Source of the DNA: Pogonophryne albipinna | Lineage: Eukaryota; Chordata; Actinopteri; Perciformes; Artedidraconidae | Assembly: GCA_028583405.1 (NCBI GenBank) | Contig: CM053256.1 | Location: forward strand, 26,075,325-26,139,324 | Length of the DNA stretch: 64,000 nt | Reading direction: 5' to 3' | Shown here: piece by piece, positions 61,284-64,000 of the stretch | How the letters are laid out: each line of letters opens with the position of its first letter | How positions within the stretch are numbered: the stretch's first letter is position 1 | Position numbers and translations under genes: made by a program | Notes under the pieces: model-generated | What the model was told of the DNA's origin: nothing | Seen by the model: only the letters and a program-made list of their open reading frames with translations | Databases searched by the model: none

Positions 61284-63594
61284 GCGGGCCCACCACCTAC
61301 GGGAAACAGCGATGGGGGCCGTATGTTTTGGACACTCGGGTAAAGAGAGGGGCGGAGTTGTCAACTGATCACCATCTGGTGGTGAGTTGGGTCGAGTGGC
61401 GGGGGAAGTCTCTGGATAGACCTGGTAAGCCCAAACGTGTAGTTCGGGTGAACTGGGAACGTCTGGAGGAGGCCCAAGTTCAGGAGGCCTTCAACTCACA
61501 CCTCCGGCGGAGCTTTTCAGGCATTCCTGTGGAGGTTGGGGACATTGAACCAGAGTGGTCGGTGTTCAAAGCCTCTATTGCCGAAGCCGCGGCGGAGAGC
61601 TGTGGTCTCAAGGTCCTAGGTGCCTCAAGGGGCGGTAACCCTCGAACCTCCTGGTGGACACCGGTGGTCAGGGAAGCCGTCCGACTGAAGAAGGAGGCCT
61701 TCAGGGATTTGTTATCCCGGGGGACTCCCGAGGCAGTTGCAAGGTACCGACAGGCCCGAAGGGCAGCAGCCTCATCCGTGGCCGAGGCAAAGCAGCGGGT
61801 GTGGGAGAAGTTCGGAGAAGACATGGAGAAGGACTTTCGGGCGGCACCAAAGTTGTTCTGGAAAACTCTCCGACACCTCAGGAGGGGGAAGCAGGGAACC
61901 ATCCAAGCTGTGTACAGTAAGGATGGGACGTTGTTGACCTCAACTGATGGAGTGTTGGGGCGTTGGAAGGAACACTTTGAGGAACTCCTGAACCCGACAA
62001 CTCTGCCCTCTATGTTAGAGGCAGAGCTGGAGTATGACGGGGGATCAACACCAATCTCCCGGGGGGAGGTCACTGAGGTTGTTAAACAACTCCACAGTGG
62101 CAAAGCCCCGGGGGTGGATGAGATCCGCCCAGAAATGCTGAAGGCTCTGGGTGTTGAGGGACTGTCATGGTTGACACGTCTCATCAACATTGCGTGGAAA
62201 GGGGAAACAGTACCGAAGGAGTGGCAGACCGGGGTGGTGGTTCCCATTTTTAAAAAGGGGGATCAGAGGGTGTGTGCCAATTACAGAGGCATCACACTAC
62301 TCAGCCTCCCCGGGAAAGTTTACTCTAAGGTACTCGAAAGGAGGGTCAGGCCGATTGTCGAACCTCAGATTGAGGAGGAACAATGCGGATTCCGTCCTGG
62401 TCGTGGAACGACGGATCAGCTTTTTACTCTCGCAAGGATCCTGGAGGGGGCCTGGGAGTACGCTTATCCGGTCTACATGTGTTTTTTGGACTTGGAGAAG
62501 GCGTATGACCGGGTTCCCAGGGAGTTACTGTGGGAGGTGCTGCGGGAGTATGGGGTGAGGGGGTCTCTATTCAGGGCCATCCAATCTCTGTACTCCCAAA
62601 GCGAGAGCTGTGTCCGGGTCCTCGGCAGTAAGTCGGACCCATTTCCGGTGAGGGTTGGCCTCCGCCAGGGCTGCGCTTTGTCACCAATCCTGTTTGTAAT
62701 ATACATGGATCGGATTTCGAGGCGTAGTCATGGGGGAGGGGGTCTGCAGTTTGGTGGACTAAGGATTGCACCACTGCTTTTTGCAGATGATGTGGTTCTG
62801 ATGGCTTCATCGGTCTGCGACCTTCAGCACTCACTGGATCGGTTCGCAACCGAGTGTGAAGCGGCTGGGATGAGGATCAGCACCTCCAAATCTGAGGCCA
62901 TGGTTCTCAGCAGGAAACCGATGGACTGTCCACTCCAAGTAGGGAATGAGTCCTTACCCCAAATGAAGGAGTTCAAGTATCTCGGGGTCTTGTTCTCGAG
63001 TGAGGGAACAATGGAGCGTGAGATGGGCCGGAGAATCGGAGCAGCGGGAGCGGTACTGCAGTCGCTTTACCGCACCGTTGTGACGAAAAGGGAGCTGAGC
63101 CAGAAGGCAAAGCTCTCTGTCTACCGGGCCATTTTCGTTCCTACCCTCACCTATGGTCATGAAGGATGGGTCATGACCGAAAGAACGAGATCGCGGATAC
63201 AAGCGGTCGAGATGGGTTTTCTCCGCAGGGTGGCTGGTGTCTCCCTTAGGGATAAGGTGAGAAGTTCGGTCATCAGGGAGGGACTCGGAGTTGAGCCGCT
63301 CCTCCTTCGCGTCGAAAGGAGCCAGTTGAGGTGGTTCGGGCACCTAGTTAGGATGCCACCTGGGCGCCTCCCTAGGGAGGTGTTCCAGGCACGTCCAGCT
63401 GGGAAGAGACCAAGGGGTAGACCTAGGACCAGGTGGAGGGATTATATCTCTTCGCTGGCCTGGGAGCGCCTTGGGATCCCCCAGTCAGAGCTGGTTGATG
63501 TCACCAGGGAAAAGGAAGTTTGGGGCTCTCTGCTGGAACGGCTACCTCCGCGACCCGACCACGGATAAGCGGAAGAAGATGGATGGATGGATGG
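61284..63594 (+). mobile_element. RTE-type LINE insertion with perfect 14-bp TSD
   Basis: ATGTCAAGCTTTAC flanks it exactly (61270-61283 and 63595-63608). The 3' end has a GGAT tandem tail (GAAGATGGATGGATGGATGG). It is 5'-truncated inside the endonuclease domain, of which only STDHHLV remains. A perfect long duplication and an open ORF indicate recent insertion. Confidence 0.95.
61328..63568 (+). CDS. RTE-type LINE reverse transcriptase, 746 codons open
   Basis: Starts in the end of the endonuclease (STDHHLVVSW), then a long linker, and RT motifs in order: HSGKAPGVDEIRPEML, PIFKKGDQRVCANYRGITLL, QCGFRPGRGTTDQLF, FLDLEKAYDRVPRELLW, GLRQGCALSPILFVIYMD, and the catalytic box LLFADDVVLM near residue 485. 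The C-terminus has FKYLGVLFSSEGTMEREM and LRWFGHLVRMPPGRLPREVF. No stop or frameshift over 2.2 kb. Lacking most of the endonuclease, it cannot retrotranspose alone. The Met at 61328 is just the first in the truncated frame. Confidence 0.92.
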   Translation: MDTRVKRGAELSTDHHLVVSWVEWRGKSLDRPGKPKRVVRVNWERLEEAQVQEAFNSHLRRSFSGIPVEVGDIEPEWSVFKASIAEAAAESCGLKVLGASRGGNPRTSWWTPVVREAVRLKKEAFRDLLSRGTPEAVARYRQARRAAASSVAEAKQRVWEKFGEDMEKDFRAAPKLFWKTLRHLRRGKQGTIQAVYSKDGTLLTSTDGVLGRWKEHFEELLNPTTLPSMLEAELEYDGGSTPISRGEVTEVVKQLHSGKAPGVDEIRPEMLKALGVEGLSWLTRLINIAWKGETVPKEWQTGVVVPIFKKGDQRVCANYRGITLLSLPGKVYSKVLERRVRPIVEPQIEEEQCGFRPGRGTTDQLFTLARILEGAWEYAYPVYMCFLDLEKAYDRVPRELLWEVLREYGVRGSLFRAIQSLYSQSESCVRVLGSKSDPFPVRVGLRQGCALSPILFVIYMDRISRRSHGGGGLQFGGLRIAPLLFADDVVLMASSVCDLQHSLDRFATECEAAGMRISTSKSEAMVLSRKPMDCPLQVGNESLPQMKEFKYLGVLFSSEGTMEREMGRRIGAAGAVLQSLYRTVVTKRELSQKAKLSVYRAIFVPTLTYGHEGWVMTERTRSRIQAVEMGFLRRVAGVSLRDKVRSSVIREGLGVEPLLLRVERSQLRWFGHLVRMPPGRLPREVFQARPAGKRPRGRPRTRWRDYISSLAWERLGIPQSELVDVTREKEVWGSLLERLPPRPDHG

Positions 63595-63608
63595 ATGTCA
63601 AGCTTTAC

Positions 63609-64000
63609 ATCTTTCAGTCTTTACAATGCACTGTTGGAAATTACATTCCAAAGGCTAAATTCAAACTCAATACCATAAATAACTGGGTACCAAAGTGCTT
63701 TACCTGATAGAACACGTTCCACACGGAGCAGCAACCAACCGGCTGGGCCTTTTGCTGCATATCATCTCCTCCCTCTCCACTGTTTCCAGTAGATATCTAC
63801 TGCCTCTGTCCAATAAAACTGAAATGCCCCAAAACAATCATATTTAAAAAGTTAAAAACAATAACTTGCTTTTGGCATTCAAATGTATTAGAATCTCACC
63901 TTTTACCTGGATGTCAGGAAGGCCAGGAAGGCGTTCCCTTCAAGTCCGCAACCAGTCATAGGAGTTCAAATGCAAAGCCTGAACGATGACAAGAGCGAGA
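63609..64000. other. Right edge of window, nothing firmly recognised
   Basis: A minus-strand stretch near 63763-63713 could be a small coding exon ending at CAG|gtaaag, but the evidence is too weak to call it. Confidence 0.4.

Noticed and set aside
61480..62247. A 255-codon minus-strand ORF inside the RTE LINE
   Set aside because: Antisense shadow of the reverse-transcriptase frame with no independent motif.
63713..63763. Possible minus-strand coding exon MQQKAQPVGCCSVWNVFYQ with donor CAG|gtaaag
   Set aside because: Only 19 codons, an upstream in-frame stop, and I do not recognise the protein; a second possible donor near 63907 is no better.

Overview
The window is vertebrate nuclear DNA, almost certainly from a ray-finned (probably percomorph) fish. 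It holds one intact host gene, an eleven-exon solute carrier 6 family gene read on the minus strand (exon 1 at 16920-16797, last exon at 330-163). Spliced in silico it gives a 598-residue protein that best matches SLC6A20 (SIT1/XTRP3 imino-acid transporter). Nearly everything else is transposable-element DNA of types typical of teleosts: Tc1, many hAT families, piggyBac-like elements, DIRS-type tyrosine-recombinase retroelements, Ty3/gypsy, L2-type and RTE-type LINEs, and tRNA-derived SINEs.

Layout. 1-17 kb: slc6a20, with introns carrying a decayed Ty3/gypsy copy invaded by a hAT element, a TIR element, a SINE, an L2 3' fragment, and a hAT element hosting a fold-back element with head-to-head 21-bp repeats and a long CA tract. 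A TATA box lies about 115 bp upstream of the start codon. 17-24 kb: palindromic repeats, then a DIRS element (about 18.69-23.31 kb) whose reverse transcriptase is split by a 1.2-kb element with long inverted repeats, then a 383-bp TTAA MITE. 24-27 kb: mostly featureless intergenic DNA. 27-30 kb: a TIR element abutting a near full-length L2 reverse-transcriptase ORF. 30.1-34.2 kb: three elements nested inside one another. 35.2-51.8 kb: a hAT copy invaded by a 15.9-kb composite hAT insertion with an intact 8-bp target duplication. That composite contains tandemly duplicated blocks of a ZMYM1-like hAT, another complete hAT with a broken transposase, an L2, a piggyBac-like element carrying a DIRS remnant, a captured piece of Tc1 transposase fused in frame to hAT sequence, and two further nested hATs. 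52.2-54.5 kb: a TIR element invaded by a full-length Tc1 with an intact 340-codon transposase. 55-60 kb: an L2, zinc-finger gene fragments and a minisatellite. 61.3-63.6 kb: a fresh RTE-type insertion with a perfect 14-bp target duplication and a 746-codon ORF.

How it fits together: only slc6a20 looks like a working cellular gene, a membrane cotransporter. The other coding capacity belongs to mobile elements. The clean 8-bp duplications (hAT), TTAA (piggyBac-like), TA (Tc1) and 14-bp (LINE) duplications give a relative order of insertions. The youngest-looking elements are the Tc1 at 52.7 kb and the RTE at 61.3 kb. The most unusual items are the 15.9-kb composite hAT and the chimeric Tc1-hAT ORF at 47.6-48.5 kb. 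All boundaries were read by eye, without alignment software, and may be off by a few bases.
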